64,000 nt of DNA from Ilumatobacteraceae bacterium (GTDB lineage: Bacteria; Actinomycetota; Acidimicrobiia; Acidimicrobiales; Ilumatobacteraceae). Location of the stretch: NCBI GenBank assembly GCA_033344875.1, contig JAWPMO010000001.1, positions 4,055,595-4,119,594 of the forward strand, given 5' to 3'. Each line of letters starts with the position of its first letter. The first letter of the stretch is position 1. The notes below the pieces were generated by a model that was not told the origin of the DNA, made no database searches, and saw only the letters and a program-made list of their open reading frames with translations. Shown one piece after another: positions 15,143 to 25,322 of the stretch. The position numbers were made by a program, and so were the translations under genes.

Positions 15143-17251
15143 ATGGCCAAGCGAGAGTTCCCCCTCGAGCGCACCCGCAACATCGGCATCATGGCGCACA
15201 TCGATGCCGGTAAGACGACGACGACGGAGCGCATCCTCTTCTACACCGGGAAGAGCTACAAGATCGGCGAAGTCCACGACGGCGCCGCCACCATGGACCA
15301 CATGGCGCAGGAGCAGGAGCGTGGCATCACGATCACGTCCGCGGCGACCACGTGTGTGTGGGACAACCACCGCATCAACATCATCGACACCCCCGGGCAC
15401 GTCGACTTCACCATCGAGGTCGAGCGCTCGCTGCGCGTGCTCGACGGTGCGGTCACGGTGTTCGACTCGGTCGCCGGCGTCGAGCCGCAGACCGAGACGG
15501 TCTGGCGGCAGGCCAACAAGTACAACGTGCCCCGGTTCTGCTTCGTCAACAAGATGGACCGCATCGGCGCCAACTTCTATCGCACGGTCGACATGGTGAA
15601 GAGCCGCCTCGAGGCCAACCCGCTCGTGCTGCAGCTCCCGGTGGGCGCCGGCGGCCCCGAGTCGAACGAGCCGTTCATCGGTCTGGTCGACCTGATCAAG
15701 ATGAAGGCCCTGCTCTGGCTCGACACCGACGAGAAGGACCTCGGCGCCACGTACGACGAGGTCGACATCCCCGACCACATGGTCGACCAGGCGAACGAGT
15801 ACCGCGAGGCGCTCATGGACACGATCGCGACCGAGGACGAAGGGCTCATGGAGCTCTACCTCGGCGGCGAAGACGTGCCGGTCGACATGATCAAGAAGGC
15901 GATCCGTCAGGGCACGCTCAACAACGACTTCGTGCCGATCCTCTGTGGCTCGGCGTTCAAGAACAAGGGTGTCCAGCCGATGCTCGACGCCGTCATCGAC
16001 TACCTGCCGTCACCGCTCGACGTCGAGCCGGCGCACGGGGTCACCACCGAGGGCGGCGAAGAGGTCGACGTCTATCGCGGCCCGAAGGACGATCCGTTCG
16101 CGGCGTTGGCGTTCAAGATCGTCGCCGACCCGTTCGGCAAGCTCACCTACTTCCGGGTCTACTCCGGCGAGATCAACAAGGGCGACGAGGTCTACAACTC
16201 CACCAAGGAGAAGCGTGAGCGTCTCGGCCGCATCCTGTTGATGCACGCCAACCAGCGCGAAGACCTCGACATCGCGATGGCCGGTGACATCGTCGCCGGG
16301 CTGGGCTTCAAGGAAGTCACCACCGGCGACACCCTCTGCGACCGCGACCACCACGTGATCCTGGAGAAGATGGAGTTCCCCGAGCCGGTCATCCACGTGG
16401 CGATCGAACCGAAGACCAAGTCCGACCAGGACAAGCTCGGCAAGGCGCTCAAGTCGCTGTCCGACGAGGACCCGACCTTCCGCATCCGCTCCGACGAAGA
16501 GACCGGCCAGACCGTGATCTCGGGCATGGGCGAGCTGCACCTCGAGGTGCTCGTCGACCGCATGATGCGCGAGTTCAACGTCGAGGCGACCGTCGGCAAG
16601 CCGCAGGTGGCGTACCGCGAGACCGTGACCAAGAAGGTCGAGGGCTACCAGTACAAGCACATCAAGCAGTCCGGTGGCTCCGGTCAGTTCGCCGTCGTCA
16701 AGCTCGACATCGAACCGAACCCGGGCAAGGGCTACGAGTTCGACGACAAGATCACCGGTGGCCGCATCCCGCGCGAGTACATCCAGCCCGTCAACCAGGG
16801 CATCCAGGCCGGCCTCGAGTCCGGGGTGCTCGCCGGCTACGGCATGGTCGACGTGAAGGTCAGCCTCGTCGACGGCCAGTACCACGACGTCGACTCGTCC
16901 GAGATGGCGTTCAAGATCGCCGGGCAGGCAGGCTTCAAGGAAGCCGCCGCCAAGGCCGGTGCCGTGCTGCTCGAGCCGATCATGGCCGTCGAGGTCGTCA
17001 CGCCCGACGAGTACCTCGGCGACGTCGTCGGCGACCTCAACCGTCGTCGCGGTCGCATCGAGGGCATGGACGCCAACGGCAACGTGCAGCAGGTCAGGGC
17101 CCAGGTCCCGCTCTCCGAGATGTTCGGCTACTCGACCGATCTCCGCTCGTCCACCCAGGGCCGGGCCACCTACACCATGCAGTTCGCCGAGTACCAGCAG
17201 GTCCCCGAAGCGATCGCATCCGACATCGTGAAGCGGGTCCGCGGCGAGTGA
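15143..17251 (+). CDS. fusA: Elongation factor G
   Basis: 702-aa GTPase that drives translocation of the ribosome and, with ribosome recycling factor, recycling. GTPase motifs: AHIDAGKTT (18-26), [18 protein letters not shown] and GSAFKNKG. Domains II to V follow at normal length and end in VKRVRGE. Start ATG 15143 has GGAAG 10 bases upstream. The 179 bases before it hold a possible -10 box (TACACT at 15048) without a convincing -35. tuf follows after 85 bases. Confidence 0.99.
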   Translation: MAKREFPLERTRNIGIMAHIDAGKTTTTERILFYTGKSYKIGEVHDGAATMDHMAQEQERGITITSAATTCVWDNHRINIIDTPGHVDFTIEVERSLRVLDGAVTVFDSVAGVEPQTETVWRQANKYNVPRFCFVNKMDRIGANFYRTVDMVKSRLEANPLVLQLPVGAGGPESNEPFIGLVDLIKMKALLWLDTDEKDLGATYDEVDIPDHMVDQANEYREALMDTIATEDEGLMELYLGGEDVPVDMIKKAIRQGTLNNDFVPILCGSAFKNKGVQPMLDAVIDYLPSPLDVEPAHGVTTEGGEEVDVYRGPKDDPFAALAFKIVADPFGKLTYFRVYSGEINKGDEVYNSTKEKRERLGRILLMHANQREDLDIAMAGDIVAGLGFKEVTTGDTLCDRDHHVILEKMEFPEPVIHVAIEPKTKSDQDKLGKALKSLSDEDPTFRIRSDEETGQTVISGMGELHLEVLVDRMMREFNVEATVGKPQVAYRETVTKKVEGYQYKHIKQSGGSGQFAVVKLDIEPNPGKGYEFDDKITGGRIPREYIQPVNQGIQAGLESGVLAGYGMVDVKVSLVDGQYHDVDSSEMAFKIAGQAGFKEAAAKAGAVLLEPIMAVEVVTPDEYLGDVVGDLNRRRGRIEGMDANGNVQQVRAQVPLSEMFGYSTDLRSSTQGRATYTMQFAEYQQVPEAIASDIVKRVRGE

Positions 17252-17336
17252 TCGCCGAGGTTCCCCGTTCCTTGACAACCCACATCTGATTCACCAGCGA
17301 CAGTCGTCGTAGAAAGCACACGAGAGGTAGAGACAC

Positions 17337-18521
17337 ATGAGCAAGGCAAAGTTCGAGCGCAACAAGCCGCATGTCAACATTGGCACGATGGGTCACATCG
17401 ACCATGGCAAGACGACGTTGACGGCGGCGATTTCGAAGACGTTGTCCGATCGCGGTTTGGCTGATTTTGCTGCGTTCGACACGATCGACAAGGCGCCGGA
17501 GGAGAAGGCTCGTGGTATCACGATCTCGATTGCTCATATCGAGTACGAGACCGAGAACCGGCATTACGCGCATGTCGACATGCCGGGTCATGCTGACTAC
17601 ATCAAGAACATGATCACGGGTGCGGCGCAGGTCGATGGTGCGATCTTGGTGGTGGCGGCGACCGATGGTCCGATGCCGCAGACGCGTGAGCATGTGTTGT
17701 TGGCCCGTCAGGTCGGTGTGCCGGCGATCGTGGTGGCGTTGAACAAGGCTGACATGGTCGACGACGAAGAGCTCCTCGAGTTGGTGGAGTTGGAGATTCG
17801 TGAGTTGTTGAACGAGTACGAGTTCCCGGGTGATGATGTTCCGGTGATCCCGGTGAGTGCGTTGAAGGCGCTCGAGGGTGATGCGGATGCTCAGGAGCAG
17901 GTGATGGCGTTGATGAATGCTGCTGATGAGTTCATTCCGGAGCCGGATCGTGATCTGGACAAGCCGTTCTTGATGCCGATCGAGGATGTGTTCACGATCA
18001 CGGGTCGTGGCACGGTGGTGACGGGCAAGGTCGAGCAGGGCATCGTGAACACCGGTGATGAGATCGAGATCGTTGGGTTGCGTGATACGCAGAAGACGAC
18101 GTGTACGGGTGTTGAGATGTTCCGGAAGTTGCTCGATCAGGGTCAGGCGGGTGACAACATCGGTGCGTTGTTGCGTGGTATCGACAAGGAGAATGTCGAG
18201 CGTGGTCAGGTGTTGTGTAAGCCGGGCAGTATCACGCCGCACACGAATTTCGAGGGTCAGGTGTATGTGTTGACGAAGGAGGAGGGTGGTCGTCACAAGC
18301 CGTTCTTCAACAACTATCGTCCGCAGTTCTTTTTCCGGACGACGGATGTGACGGGGACGATCGAGTTGCCGTCGGGGACGGAGATGGTGATGCCGGGTGA
18401 CAACGTCGAGATGACGGTGGAGCTCGGGAAGGCGATCGCGATGGATGAGGGTCTGCGGTTCGCGATTCGTGAGGGTGGTCGTACCGTGGGTGCCGGCCGT
18501 GTCACCAAGATCCTCAAGTGA
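17337..18521 (+). CDS. tuf: Elongation factor Tu
   Basis: 394-aa GTPase that delivers aminoacyl-tRNA to the ribosome. GHIDHGKTT (19-27), [20 protein letters not shown] and the C-terminal barrel RTTDVTGTI are intact. The protein is ordinary but the DNA is not: about 21 of 29 Leu codons are TTG, and GAT, CAT, GGT and GTG/GTT are favoured, unlike fusA before and rpsJ after, which use CTC/CTG, GAC and GTC. Only the first ten or so codons and the last ten resemble the neighbours. This suggests replacement of the gene's interior by recombination, or distinct selection on this gene. RBS GAGAGG. Confidence 0.98.
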   Translation: MSKAKFERNKPHVNIGTMGHIDHGKTTLTAAISKTLSDRGLADFAAFDTIDKAPEEKARGITISIAHIEYETENRHYAHVDMPGHADYIKNMITGAAQVDGAILVVAATDGPMPQTREHVLLARQVGVPAIVVALNKADMVDDEELLELVELEIRELLNEYEFPGDDVPVIPVSALKALEGDADAQEQVMALMNAADEFIPEPDRDLDKPFLMPIEDVFTITGRGTVVTGKVEQGIVNTGDEIEIVGLRDTQKTTCTGVEMFRKLLDQGQAGDNIGALLRGIDKENVERGQVLCKPGSITPHTNFEGQVYVLTKEEGGRHKPFFNNYRPQFFFRTTDVTGTIELPSGTEMVMPGDNVEMTVELGKAIAMDEGLRFAIREGGRTVGAGRVTKILK

Positions 18522-18550
18522 CCGACGATTCGAACTGAAGAGAGACTGAC

Positions 18551-18865
18551 ATGGCACAGAACATTCGAATCCGCTTGAAGGCGTTCGATCACGAAGTCAT
18601 CGACCAGTCGACGAAGAAGATCGTCGAGACGGTCAACCGGACCGACGCCACCATCCGTGGCCCGATCCCGTTGCCGACCGACAAGCACCGGTACACGGTC
18701 ATCCGTGGACCGCACGTCGACAAGGACTCGCGTGAGCACTTCGAGATGCGCGTCCACAAGCGGCTGATCGACATCGTCAACCCCAACGCCAAGACCATCG
18801 ACTCGCTGCAGCGCATCGAGCTCCCGGCCGGCGTCGACATCGAGATCAAGATCCAGCAAGCCTGA
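18551..18865 (+). CDS. rpsJ: 30S ribosomal protein uS10
   Basis: 104-aa small-subunit protein, also known as NusE, the antitermination partner of NusB. It has typical sequence ([35 protein letters not shown]). It lies 29 bases after tuf and probably shares its transcript. In most bacteria rpsJ starts the S10 operon with rplC directly behind; here a terminator follows, and rplC is 5.8 kb downstream. Confidence 0.98.
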   Translation: MAQNIRIRLKAFDHEVIDQSTKKIVETVNRTDATIRGPIPLPTDKHRYTVIRGPHVDKDSREHFEMRVHKRLIDIVNPNAKTIDSLQRIELPAGVDIEIKIQQA

Positions 18866-18920
18866 ACCGACAGGTGATCCGAGCCGGCCACGTCGCCGAT
18901 TCGGACACAACATGAACCCC

Positions 18921-18960
18921 GAGAGCCGGTGGCGTGATGCCACCGGCTCTCGTCGTTGTC
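18921..18960 (+). terminator. Terminator after rpsJ
   Basis: Perfect 13-bp stem (gagagccggtggc / gccaccggctctc, 18921-18933 and 18939-18951) with loop gtgat, followed by gtcgttgtc. It separates fusA-tuf-rpsJ from the transporter operon. Confidence 0.85.
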
Positions 18961-19025
18961 GGGGGCATGTGTGAACACTGCGTGTCGAGCCGTCCCCGGC
19001 GTGCGAGCGGGGTCGCGAGAGGGGC

Positions 19026-19031
19026 TATTGT
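19026..19031 (+). promoter_or_regulatory. -10 box, probable leaderless start of potA
   Basis: TATTGT ends seven bases before ATG 19039. No Shine-Dalgarno is present, consistent with a leaderless message. Confidence 0.5.
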
Positions 19032-19038
19032 CCGCCCG

Positions 19039-20100
19039 ATGACTGCGGCCGTGTCGATGCGATCGGTGACCAAGCGGTTCGACGATGTCGTCGCGGTCGA
19101 TGCGCTCGACCTCGACATCGCCGACGGCGAGTTCTTCGCCCTGCTCGGGCCCTCGGGATGCGGCAAGACCACCACCCTCCGCATGATCGCCGGGCTCGAG
19201 ATCCCATCGGCCGGCAGCTTGAAGATCTTCGGTGACGAGGTCGGCACCCTGCCGCCGAACAAGCGGCCCGTCAACACGGTGTTCCAGAACTACGCACTGT
19301 TCCCGCACATGTCGATCGCGGACAACGTCGCGTTCGGCCTGAAGATGCAGAAGGTCCCCAAGGCCGACGTGGCCCGCCGCGTCGACGAGGCGATCGGCCT
19401 GGTCCGACTGGGTGGCATGGAGAACCGGCGCCCGAACCAGCTCAGCGGTGGTCAGCAGCAGCGTGTGGCACTGGCTCGCGCCCTCGTCAACCGACCCAAG
19501 GTGTTGCTGCTCGACGAACCGCTCGCCGCGCTCGACCTCAAGCTCCGACAAGGCATGCAGATGGAGCTCAAGCAGTTGCAGCGCGAGGTCGGCATCACCT
19601 TCGTGTTCGTGACCCACGATCAGGAAGAAGCGCTGTCGATGGCCGACCGGATCGGTGTCATGGGCGACGGTCAGCTCCTGCAGGTCGGCACGCCCGAGGA
19701 GATCTACGACGCGCCGGTGAGCCGCTTCGTCGCGGACTTCATCGGACGGTCGAACTTCCTGCCCGGTACCGTCGAGTCCGACGACATCGTCTGCCTCGCC
19801 AACGGCACACGCATCGCCGTGAACTCGGCCGGTGCCGCCGGCGATCAGGTCGCCATCAGCCTGCGCCCAGAACGCGTCCAGATGGGTGCGGTGGGAGAGG
19901 CGCCCGACGGGCGGCCTTCGCTCGTCGGCACCGTTCAACTCATGACGTTCCTCGGGAGCGCGATCGTGTACCAGATCGCGTTCGACTGGCTGACGATCGA
20001 GGTGCGCGCCGAGAACCGGCCGAGCGTGGAGCGCCGACAGGTCGGTGACACGGTCAGCGTCTGGTGGCGCGACGACGCGGTCGCGGTGGTGCCCGGGTGA
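19039..20100 (+). CDS. potA: Polyamine-type ABC transporter ATPase
   Basis: 353-aa ATP-binding subunit that powers import. Walker [10 protein letters not shown], signature [15 protein letters not shown], Walker [13 protein letters not shown] and the switch His in [10 protein letters not shown] are all present, with a C-terminal TOBE domain (about 270-350) typical of PotA and its relatives. I chose ATG 19039 rather than the upstream in-frame ATG 18934, which lies inside the rpsJ terminator. Stop overlaps the next start (GTGA), so the four transporter genes form one operon. Substrate is inferred as spermidine/putrescine from the family and from the PotD-like binding protein. Confidence 0.9.
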   Translation: MTAAVSMRSVTKRFDDVVAVDALDLDIADGEFFALLGPSGCGKTTTLRMIAGLEIPSAGSLKIFGDEVGTLPPNKRPVNTVFQNYALFPHMSIADNVAFGLKMQKVPKADVARRVDEAIGLVRLGGMENRRPNQLSGGQQQRVALARALVNRPKVLLLDEPLAALDLKLRQGMQMELKQLQREVGITFVFVTHDQEEALSMADRIGVMGDGQLLQVGTPEEIYDAPVSRFVADFIGRSNFLPGTVESDDIVCLANGTRIAVNSAGAAGDQVAISLRPERVQMGAVGEAPDGRPSLVGTVQLMTFLGSAIVYQIAFDWLTIEVRAENRPSVERRQVGDTVSVWWRDDAVAVVPG

Positions 20101-21017
20101 GTATCGACGCCGCAGAGTTGGCGTCGGGCACCGACGACGCCGACCACGCCGCGATCGGCGCGGACGTCGAGCGTCGTCTGCGCGCCGGTGACCGTCGCCG
20201 TGGCTTCCTGCTCGCTCTGCCCGCCTACGCGTACATGGTGCTGTTCTTCGGCGTCCCGTTGGTCATCGTGTTCGCCTACAGCTTCTCCACCCGTTCGCGC
20301 ACCGGTGATCCGACCTTCTCCGAGCTCAGCTTCGACGCCTACGCGAAGTTGAAGGAGGAACTGGTCCGCAACGTCGCGATCAGGTCGGGGATCCTCGCTC
20401 TGGTCACGACCGTCCTGTGCCTCCTGTTCGCGTATCCGTTCGCGTACTTCGTGGCGACCCGCAAGGCGTCCACCCGGAACCTGTTGCTCGTCGCGGTGAT
20501 GATCCCGTTCTGGACCAACTTCCTCGTCCGCAACTACGCGTGGCGGGTGCTGCTCTCGACGGGCGGGCCGATCTCGTCGGTCACGGAGACGATCGGACTC
20601 GGCGAGACCGACCTGCTGTTCACGCGGACGGCGGTCGTGATCGGTCTCGTCTACTCGTTCCTGCCGTTCATGATCCTGCCGCTGTACGCCTCGATCGAAC
20701 GGATCGACTGGCGGCTGGTCGAGGCGAGCCGGGACCTGTACTGCAGCGGATGGAAGTCGTTCACCAAGGTCGTGCTCCCGCTTTCGCTCCCGGGGGTGAT
20801 CGCCGGGTCGATCCTGGTCTTCGTGCCGAGCCTCGGTGCGTACGTGACGCCGGCGATCCTCGGCGGCGGCAAGGAGGCGCTGCTCGGTGAGTACATCGTG
20901 GGGCAGTTCCTGACGGCCCGCAACTGGCCCGTCGGTGCCTCGCTCTCGTTCGTCCTGATGACCGTCATGCTCGGCGCGACCATCGTGTACTTCCGGTCCG
21001 GGGGCAAGAACCTGTGA
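20097..21017 (+). CDS. potB: Polyamine-type ABC permease, first subunit
   Basis: 306-aa inner-membrane permease with six predicted helices. The cytoplasmic coupling motif [11 protein letters not shown]...[11 protein letters not shown] (about 205-230) contacts the ATPase. GTG 20097 overlaps the potA stop by four bases (GTGA), which decides the start. An N-terminal hydrophilic stretch of about 38 residues precedes the first helix. Works with the next permease as a heterodimer. Confidence 0.88.
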   Translation: MSIDAAELASGTDDADHAAIGADVERRLRAGDRRRGFLLALPAYAYMVLFFGVPLVIVFAYSFSTRSRTGDPTFSELSFDAYAKLKEELVRNVAIRSGILALVTTVLCLLFAYPFAYFVATRKASTRNLLLVAVMIPFWTNFLVRNYAWRVLLSTGGPISSVTETIGLGETDLLFTRTAVVIGLVYSFLPFMILPLYASIERIDWRLVEASRDLYCSGWKSFTKVVLPLSLPGVIAGSILVFVPSLGAYVTPAILGGGKEALLGEYIVGQFLTARNWPVGASLSFVLMTVMLGATIVYFRSGGKNL

Positions 21018-21889
21018 GTTCGTCCGCGAACCCCCGAGGGATCACCCGATGGCTGCTGGCCGGCAACGGCGGGTTGGTGCTGCTGTTCCTGTACGCCCCG
21101 ATCATCCTGCTCGTGATCTTCAGTTTCAGCGCCGCTCGTGACCCGGGTGCCTGGGGCGGGTTCACCTTCGACTGGTATCGCGATCTCGGCAACGACGACA
21201 ACGTGCAGAAGGCGATCGGGATCTCCGTCAAGGTCGCGATCGTCTCGACGATCGTCGCGACCCTGCTCGGCACGATGGCCGCCCTCGCCCTCGAACGGTT
21301 CCAGTTCCGGGGCAAGAAGGTGTTCGACGCGCTGCTGTACCTGCCGATCATCATCCCCGACGTGACGATGGCCGTGATGATGCTCCTGTTCTTCACGAAG
21401 GCGTTCGACGTCGTCGACCTGCTGTTCGGCATGCGGATCGGCAAGGGGTTCGCCACCGTCGTGGTCAGCCACGTCGCGTTCAACATCGCGTTCGTCTCGG
21501 TCGTCGTCCGGGCCAGGATCGCCGGGATGGACCAGACACTCGAGCAGGCCGCGAGCGATCTCTACGCCACGCGCTGGCAGGGCTTCCGGTACGTGACGTT
21601 GCCGCAGATCATGCCCGGCGTGCTCGGCGGGGCGCTCTTGGCGTTGACGTTGTCGCTCGACGACGTGGTCGTCACCCAGTTCGTGTCGGGACCCGGCAGC
21701 ACGACGTTGCCCGTCTACGTCTTCGGCCTGATCCGGCGCGACGTGACGCCGCTGATCAACGCCGTCTCGGTCGTGATGCTCCTAGCATCACTCGTACTCG
21801 TCATCGCCTCACTCCTCGCGCAGCGTGCAAGTGCGGGACGACGGCGGCGAGATCTGATCACCACAGGGATCACTACAGGGGAGGAATAG
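21014..21889 (+). CDS. potC: Polyamine-type ABC permease, second subunit
   Basis: 291-aa inner-membrane permease with six predicted helices and the coupling motif EQAASDLYATRW...LPQIMPGVLGG. Start GTG 21014 overlaps the potB stop (GTGA). The binding-protein gene begins directly after the TAG stop. Confidence 0.88.
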   Translation: MSSSANPRGITRWLLAGNGGLVLLFLYAPIILLVIFSFSAARDPGAWGGFTFDWYRDLGNDDNVQKAIGISVKVAIVSTIVATLLGTMAALALERFQFRGKKVFDALLYLPIIIPDVTMAVMMLLFFTKAFDVVDLLFGMRIGKGFATVVVSHVAFNIAFVSVVVRARIAGMDQTLEQAASDLYATRWQGFRYVTLPQIMPGVLGGALLALTLSLDDVVVTQFVSGPGSTTLPVYVFGLIRRDVTPLINAVSVVMLLASLVLVIASLLAQRASAGRRRRDLITTGITTGEE

Positions 21890-22996
21890 ATGAAGAAGCG
21901 ACTGGCACTACCGCTGAGCGCGGTGCTGATCATCGGATCCGCCGCATGCGGCGGCGACGACGAAGGGACCTCGAGCGGCAGCGATTGTGAGGCCGGCCAG
22001 ACCGACGGCGACCTCGCGCTGTACAACTGGTCCGAGTACCTCGACCCCGATCTGATCTCGGCGTTCGAAGCCGAGTACGACGTCACGGTCACCCAGGATT
22101 TCTACGACTCGAACGAGGCCATGCAGCCGGTGATCGCCGCCGGCAGCTCGGGCTACGACGTGATCGTCCCGTCCGACTACATGGTGTCGATCCTGATCGA
22201 GGGCGAGGACATCATGCCGCTCAACAAGGACGCGATCCCCAACTACGACAACCTGCTCCCGGAGTTCGCGTCCGGGCTGCCGTACGACCCCGACGGAGAG
22301 TACGTCGCCGCCTATCAGTGGGGTTCCACCGGACTCGGCGTCAACCTCGGCGAACTCGGCGACGACTTCCCGCGGTCGTGGGGACTCGTCTTCGACCCCG
22401 AACTGCGTGCCGAGTACGGCCTCGACGGCAAGGTCTCGCTGTTGAACGATCCGCGCGAGACGCTCGGCGCGGCGTTGAAGTACCTCGGCTATTCGCTCAA
22501 CACCACGAGCGAGGAGGAGCTCGACGAGGCCCGCGACCTGTTGCGAGACACGGTGAGCGCACTCGCCGCGTTCGACTCGGACTCGTACGACGAGAACCTC
22601 GGCAACGGGACCACGATCGTCGGGCACGGCTACTCCGGCAACATGTTCGCCCAGTTCATCGACGCCGACGACCCCGAGAACTGGGACTACTTCATGCCGG
22701 AGGAGGGTGGCACGCAGTGGGTCGACAACATGGCCGTCGTCGCCGACGCGCCGCATCCGTGTACCGCGCACACGTTCATCAACTTCCTGCTCGATGCCGA
22801 CAACGGGGCGGCGTTGTCCAACTGGAACTACTACGCCAGCCCGAACGAGGCGTCGCAGCCGATGATCGACGACGCGGTCAAGCCGTTCCTCGACAAGGCG
22901 ACAGCCGGCGTCGACCCGGACAAGATCGAGTTCATCAGCGACACCGGTGACTTCGAGGTCAACTTCAGCGACGCCTTCACCGAGGCTCGCGGCTGA
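21890..22996 (+). CDS. potD: Polyamine-type ABC substrate-binding lipoprotein
   Basis: 368-aa periplasm-side binding protein anchored as a lipoprotein: the signal peptide ends in GSAAC with Cys20 as the lipidated residue, followed by a Gly/Asp-rich linker. YNWSEYLDPDLI, then YDVIVPSDYM and the W-rich C-terminal lobe match the PotD/PotF family. ATG 21890 directly follows the potC stop, with GGGGAGGAA just upstream, the best Shine-Dalgarno in the operon, fitting higher expression of the binding protein. Polyamine specificity is by family only. Confidence 0.9.
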   Translation: MKKRLALPLSAVLIIGSAACGGDDEGTSSGSDCEAGQTDGDLALYNWSEYLDPDLISAFEAEYDVTVTQDFYDSNEAMQPVIAAGSSGYDVIVPSDYMVSILIEGEDIMPLNKDAIPNYDNLLPEFASGLPYDPDGEYVAAYQWGSTGLGVNLGELGDDFPRSWGLVFDPELRAEYGLDGKVSLLNDPRETLGAALKYLGYSLNTTSEEELDEARDLLRDTVSALAAFDSDSYDENLGNGTTIVGHGYSGNMFAQFIDADDPENWDYFMPEEGGTQWVDNMAVVADAPHPCTAHTFINFLLDADNGAALSNWNYYASPNEASQPMIDDAVKPFLDKATAGVDPDKIEFISDTGDFEVNFSDAFTEARG

Positions 22997-23003
22997 CGTT
23001 CCG

Positions 23004-23040
23004 ACCCGTCGGGCGGCGAGGGAGTCGCCGCTCGACGGGT
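23004..23040 (+). terminator. Hairpin after potABCD
   Basis: Two stacked stems: acccgtcg / cgacgggt outside, gcggcga / tcgccgc inside, loop gggag. No T tract follows, so it may be a weak terminator or a 3'-end stabiliser. Confidence 0.55.
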
Positions 23041-23131
23041 GGATCGCACCCCGGTCGCAGGAATCCCATCCGGTCGGCCGGTGTTGCCACAGGTGTGAAG
23101 AAGGTGAGAACCATTCCGTCGCCCGTGACGA

Positions 23132-24388
23132 ATGGTCAGTGTGATTGATAGACCTGGACCCATGACACCGCTGCCTCCCCCCGACAGGCCCGGTTCTTCC
23201 CCGGCGTCGACGTGGGCGTCACCGACGATCGTCGAGTTGACACCGAACGGGCCGGATCGGCGCGACGACTCCGCGCCACCGCCGCCTCCCCCGCAGCGCA
23301 AGCGGCGTCGCTGGGCGGGCCGTGTCGCCGCCGGTGCCGCGCTCGCGATCGCGATGGTCGGTGCCGGCGTGACCGGAGCGGTGGTCCAGCATCGGCTCGA
23401 CGAAGACCCGACACCGCCGCAGCGCTCGTCCGGCGAGGCGCTCGACATCGGCGCGGTCCGCGCCGACGACCTCCCGCCGATCGACGTCGCCGCCGTCGCC
23501 GCCTATGTCGCACCGTCGATCGTGACCATCAGCGCCGACATCGACGGCCCCGAGGGCGTCGGCGGGTCGATCGGCACCGGCGTCATCACGACGTCCGACG
23601 GCGAGATCCTCACCAACGCCCATGTCGTCGAGGACGCCACGGCAATCCGTGTCCGCCTGGCGGGCGAGACCGAACCGCGTCCGGCCACCCTGCTGGCCGC
23701 CGACGCCGGCAACGACCTGGCGCTGCTGCGGGTCGCGGGCGACGATTTCGTCCCCGCCACCTTCGCCGACGCCGATTCGATGCGGATCGGCGACGAGGTC
23801 GTCGCGATCGGGTTCGCACTCGACCTCGACGGGGCACCGTCGGTCACCCGCGGCATCGTCTCCGCCCTCGACCGGACGATCGTCACCGCCGGGGGTGCAC
23901 TCGACGGTCTCGTGCAGACCGATGCCGCCATCTCGTCCGGCAACTCCGGTGGACCGTTGGTCGATGCGCTCGGCCAGGTCGTCGGCATCAACACCGCCGT
24001 GGCCAGGGGCGATGCCACCGTCGCCGCGACCAACATCGGCTTCGCGATCTCCGTGGGCGAGGCGCTCCCGATCATCGAATCGTTGCGTGAACAGGCCGAC
24101 GGCGAACCTCGTGACGAGGGCTATCTCGGCGTCGGACTCGACGACCGACGCGACGGCGGCCAGGGTGCGATCATCGCCCAGGTCGAGGAGGGCACGCCGG
24201 CCGAGGCGGCCGGGCTGCTGCCCGGCGACATCGTCATCTCCGTCGACGGGGCGCCGATCGAGGGTGGCGCCGGCCTGGTCGCAGCCGTTCGCGACCAGGA
24301 ACCGGGCGACGAACTCGAGATCCAGGTCGTGCGTGGGAGCCAGGTCGTCACCGTGACGGTCGTGCTGACCGATCGACCCGAAGCCTGA
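23132..24388 (+). CDS. HtrA/DegP-like membrane-anchored serine protease
   Basis: 418-aa trypsin-like protease with one PDZ domain. Cytoplasmic Pro-rich N-terminus (1-58), one membrane helix (about 62-85), protease domain with the catalytic triad H164 (TNAHVV), D195 (NDLALL) and S272 (SSGNSGGPL), then a PDZ domain (about 325-410, GYLGVGL ... GLLPGDIVISVDG). The protease domain would lie outside the membrane and act in envelope protein quality control. Start ATG 23132 lacks a clear RBS; ATG 23162 is an alternative. It sits between the transporter operon and rplC, an unexpected place. Confidence 0.88.
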   Translation: MVSVIDRPGPMTPLPPPDRPGSSPASTWASPTIVELTPNGPDRRDDSAPPPPPPQRKRRRWAGRVAAGAALAIAMVGAGVTGAVVQHRLDEDPTPPQRSSGEALDIGAVRADDLPPIDVAAVAAYVAPSIVTISADIDGPEGVGGSIGTGVITTSDGEILTNAHVVEDATAIRVRLAGETEPRPATLLAADAGNDLALLRVAGDDFVPATFADADSMRIGDEVVAIGFALDLDGAPSVTRGIVSALDRTIVTAGGALDGLVQTDAAISSGNSGGPLVDALGQVVGINTAVARGDATVAATNIGFAISVGEALPIIESLREQADGEPRDEGYLGVGLDDRRDGGQGAIIAQVEEGTPAEAAGLLPGDIVISVDGAPIEGGAGLVAAVRDQEPGDELEIQVVRGSQVVTVTVVLTDRPEA

Positions 24389-24409
24389 TCGCGGGTCGAA
24401 CCCCGCAGG

Positions 24410-24438
24410 TTGTGGTGCCTGAACGGCACCGATAGCAT
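24410..24438 (+). promoter_or_regulatory. Promoter of the rplC-rplO ribosomal operon
   Basis: TTGTGG (24410-24415), 17-base spacer, TAGCAT (24433-24438). The same -10 box occurs before infA. The spacer holds an inverted repeat, GGTGCC-N5-GGCACC (24414-24430), which could be an operator or a short terminator for the protease gene. The leader to rplC is about 210 bases. Confidence 0.6.
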
Positions 24439-24548
24439 TTCCTGGCCGTGTCCTGAGGGAACTCAGTCACGAACATAATCGCAATCGATGTCCATGTGAG
24501 CCTGATCCGGGTGACCGGCAGGGACCTCATGGCAACAACGTGACCGAG

Positions 24549-24582
24549 TGCTCCGCACGCCGTTTCGGCTGCGGAGCATTTG
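24549..24582 (+). promoter_or_regulatory. Hairpin in the rplC leader, possible attenuator
   Basis: Stem tgctccgca / tgcggagca (24549-24557 and 24570-24578) enclosing a second stem gccg-ttt-cggc, followed by ttt. It lies inside the long leader about 75 bases before rplC, where a terminator would act as an attenuator. A second small hairpin (ctgag-GGAA-ctcag) is at 24453-24466. Confidence 0.45.
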
Positions 24583-24657
24583 CGTGAGAAATCACCGGTC
24601 GCCAGTCAGCAGTGGATAGCCCCGCCGGGGCTCGATCAACAGCAAGGAACAGCCGGT

Positions 24658-25317
24658 ATGGCACAGACAGTGATTCTCGGCGAGAAGGTCGGGATGACGC
24701 AGAAATGGGTGGATGACAAGGTCATCCCCGTCACGGTTCTCCGTGTCGAGCCCATGCGCATCGTCCAGATCAAGACCAACGAGCGCGACGGATACACCGC
24801 CCTGCAGGTGACCTACGGTCATCGCGAGGCGAAGAAGCTCAACAAGCCCGATGCGGGCCATTTCGAGAAGGCCGGCGTGCAGCCGGGCAAGCGGCTCGTC
24901 GAGCTGCGTCTCGACTCGGTCGACGGCTTCGAAGTCGGCCAGGAGATCACCGTCGAGTCGATCGCCGCCGGCAGCCGCGTCGACGTGACGGGCACCAGCC
25001 GAGGCAAGGGTTTCGCCGGTGTCATGAAGCGCCACAACTTCCGAGGCATGGGCGAAGGCCACGGCGTGCACCGCACGCACCGTATGCCCGGCTCGATCGG
25101 CGCCTGCTCGTTCCCCGGTCGTGTGTTCAAGGGCCAGCGGATGGCCGGCCACATGGGTCACGAGCAAGTCACCACGCTCAACCTCGAGGTCGTCGATTCC
25201 GACGTCGAGCGCAACGTTCTGCTGATCAAGGGCTCGGTTCCGGGTCCGAACGGCGGCGTCGTATCCGTCCGCAACGCCGTCAAGGCAACTGCCTCGTCGA
25301 CCGGGAAGGGAGCCTGA
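24658..25317 (+). CDS. rplC: 50S ribosomal protein uL3
   Basis: 219-aa early assembly protein of the large subunit. [19 protein letters not shown] and [18 protein letters not shown] are the core loop. The Gln that PrmB methylates in E. coli (SIGQNQTPG) is absent here, as usual in Actinobacteria. ATG 24658 has AAGGAA upstream; the frame is open for another 26 codons upstream, but those codons are leader. First gene of the operon, because rpsJ is elsewhere. Confidence 0.97.
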   Translation: MAQTVILGEKVGMTQKWVDDKVIPVTVLRVEPMRIVQIKTNERDGYTALQVTYGHREAKKLNKPDAGHFEKAGVQPGKRLVELRLDSVDGFEVGQEITVESIAAGSRVDVTGTSRGKGFAGVMKRHNFRGMGEGHGVHRTHRMPGSIGACSFPGRVFKGQRMAGHMGHEQVTTLNLEVVDSDVERNVLLIKGSVPGPNGGVVSVRNAVKATASSTGKGA

Positions 25318-25322
25318 TCAAC

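Noticed and set aside
17272-17277. TTGACA before tuf as a -35 box
   Set aside because: No TANNNT at 16-19 bases downstream; tuf more likely shares the fusA transcript.
24580-24657. Upstream extension of rplC
   Set aside because: 26 codons without similarity to uL3; ATG 24658 has the RBS and the family N-terminus.
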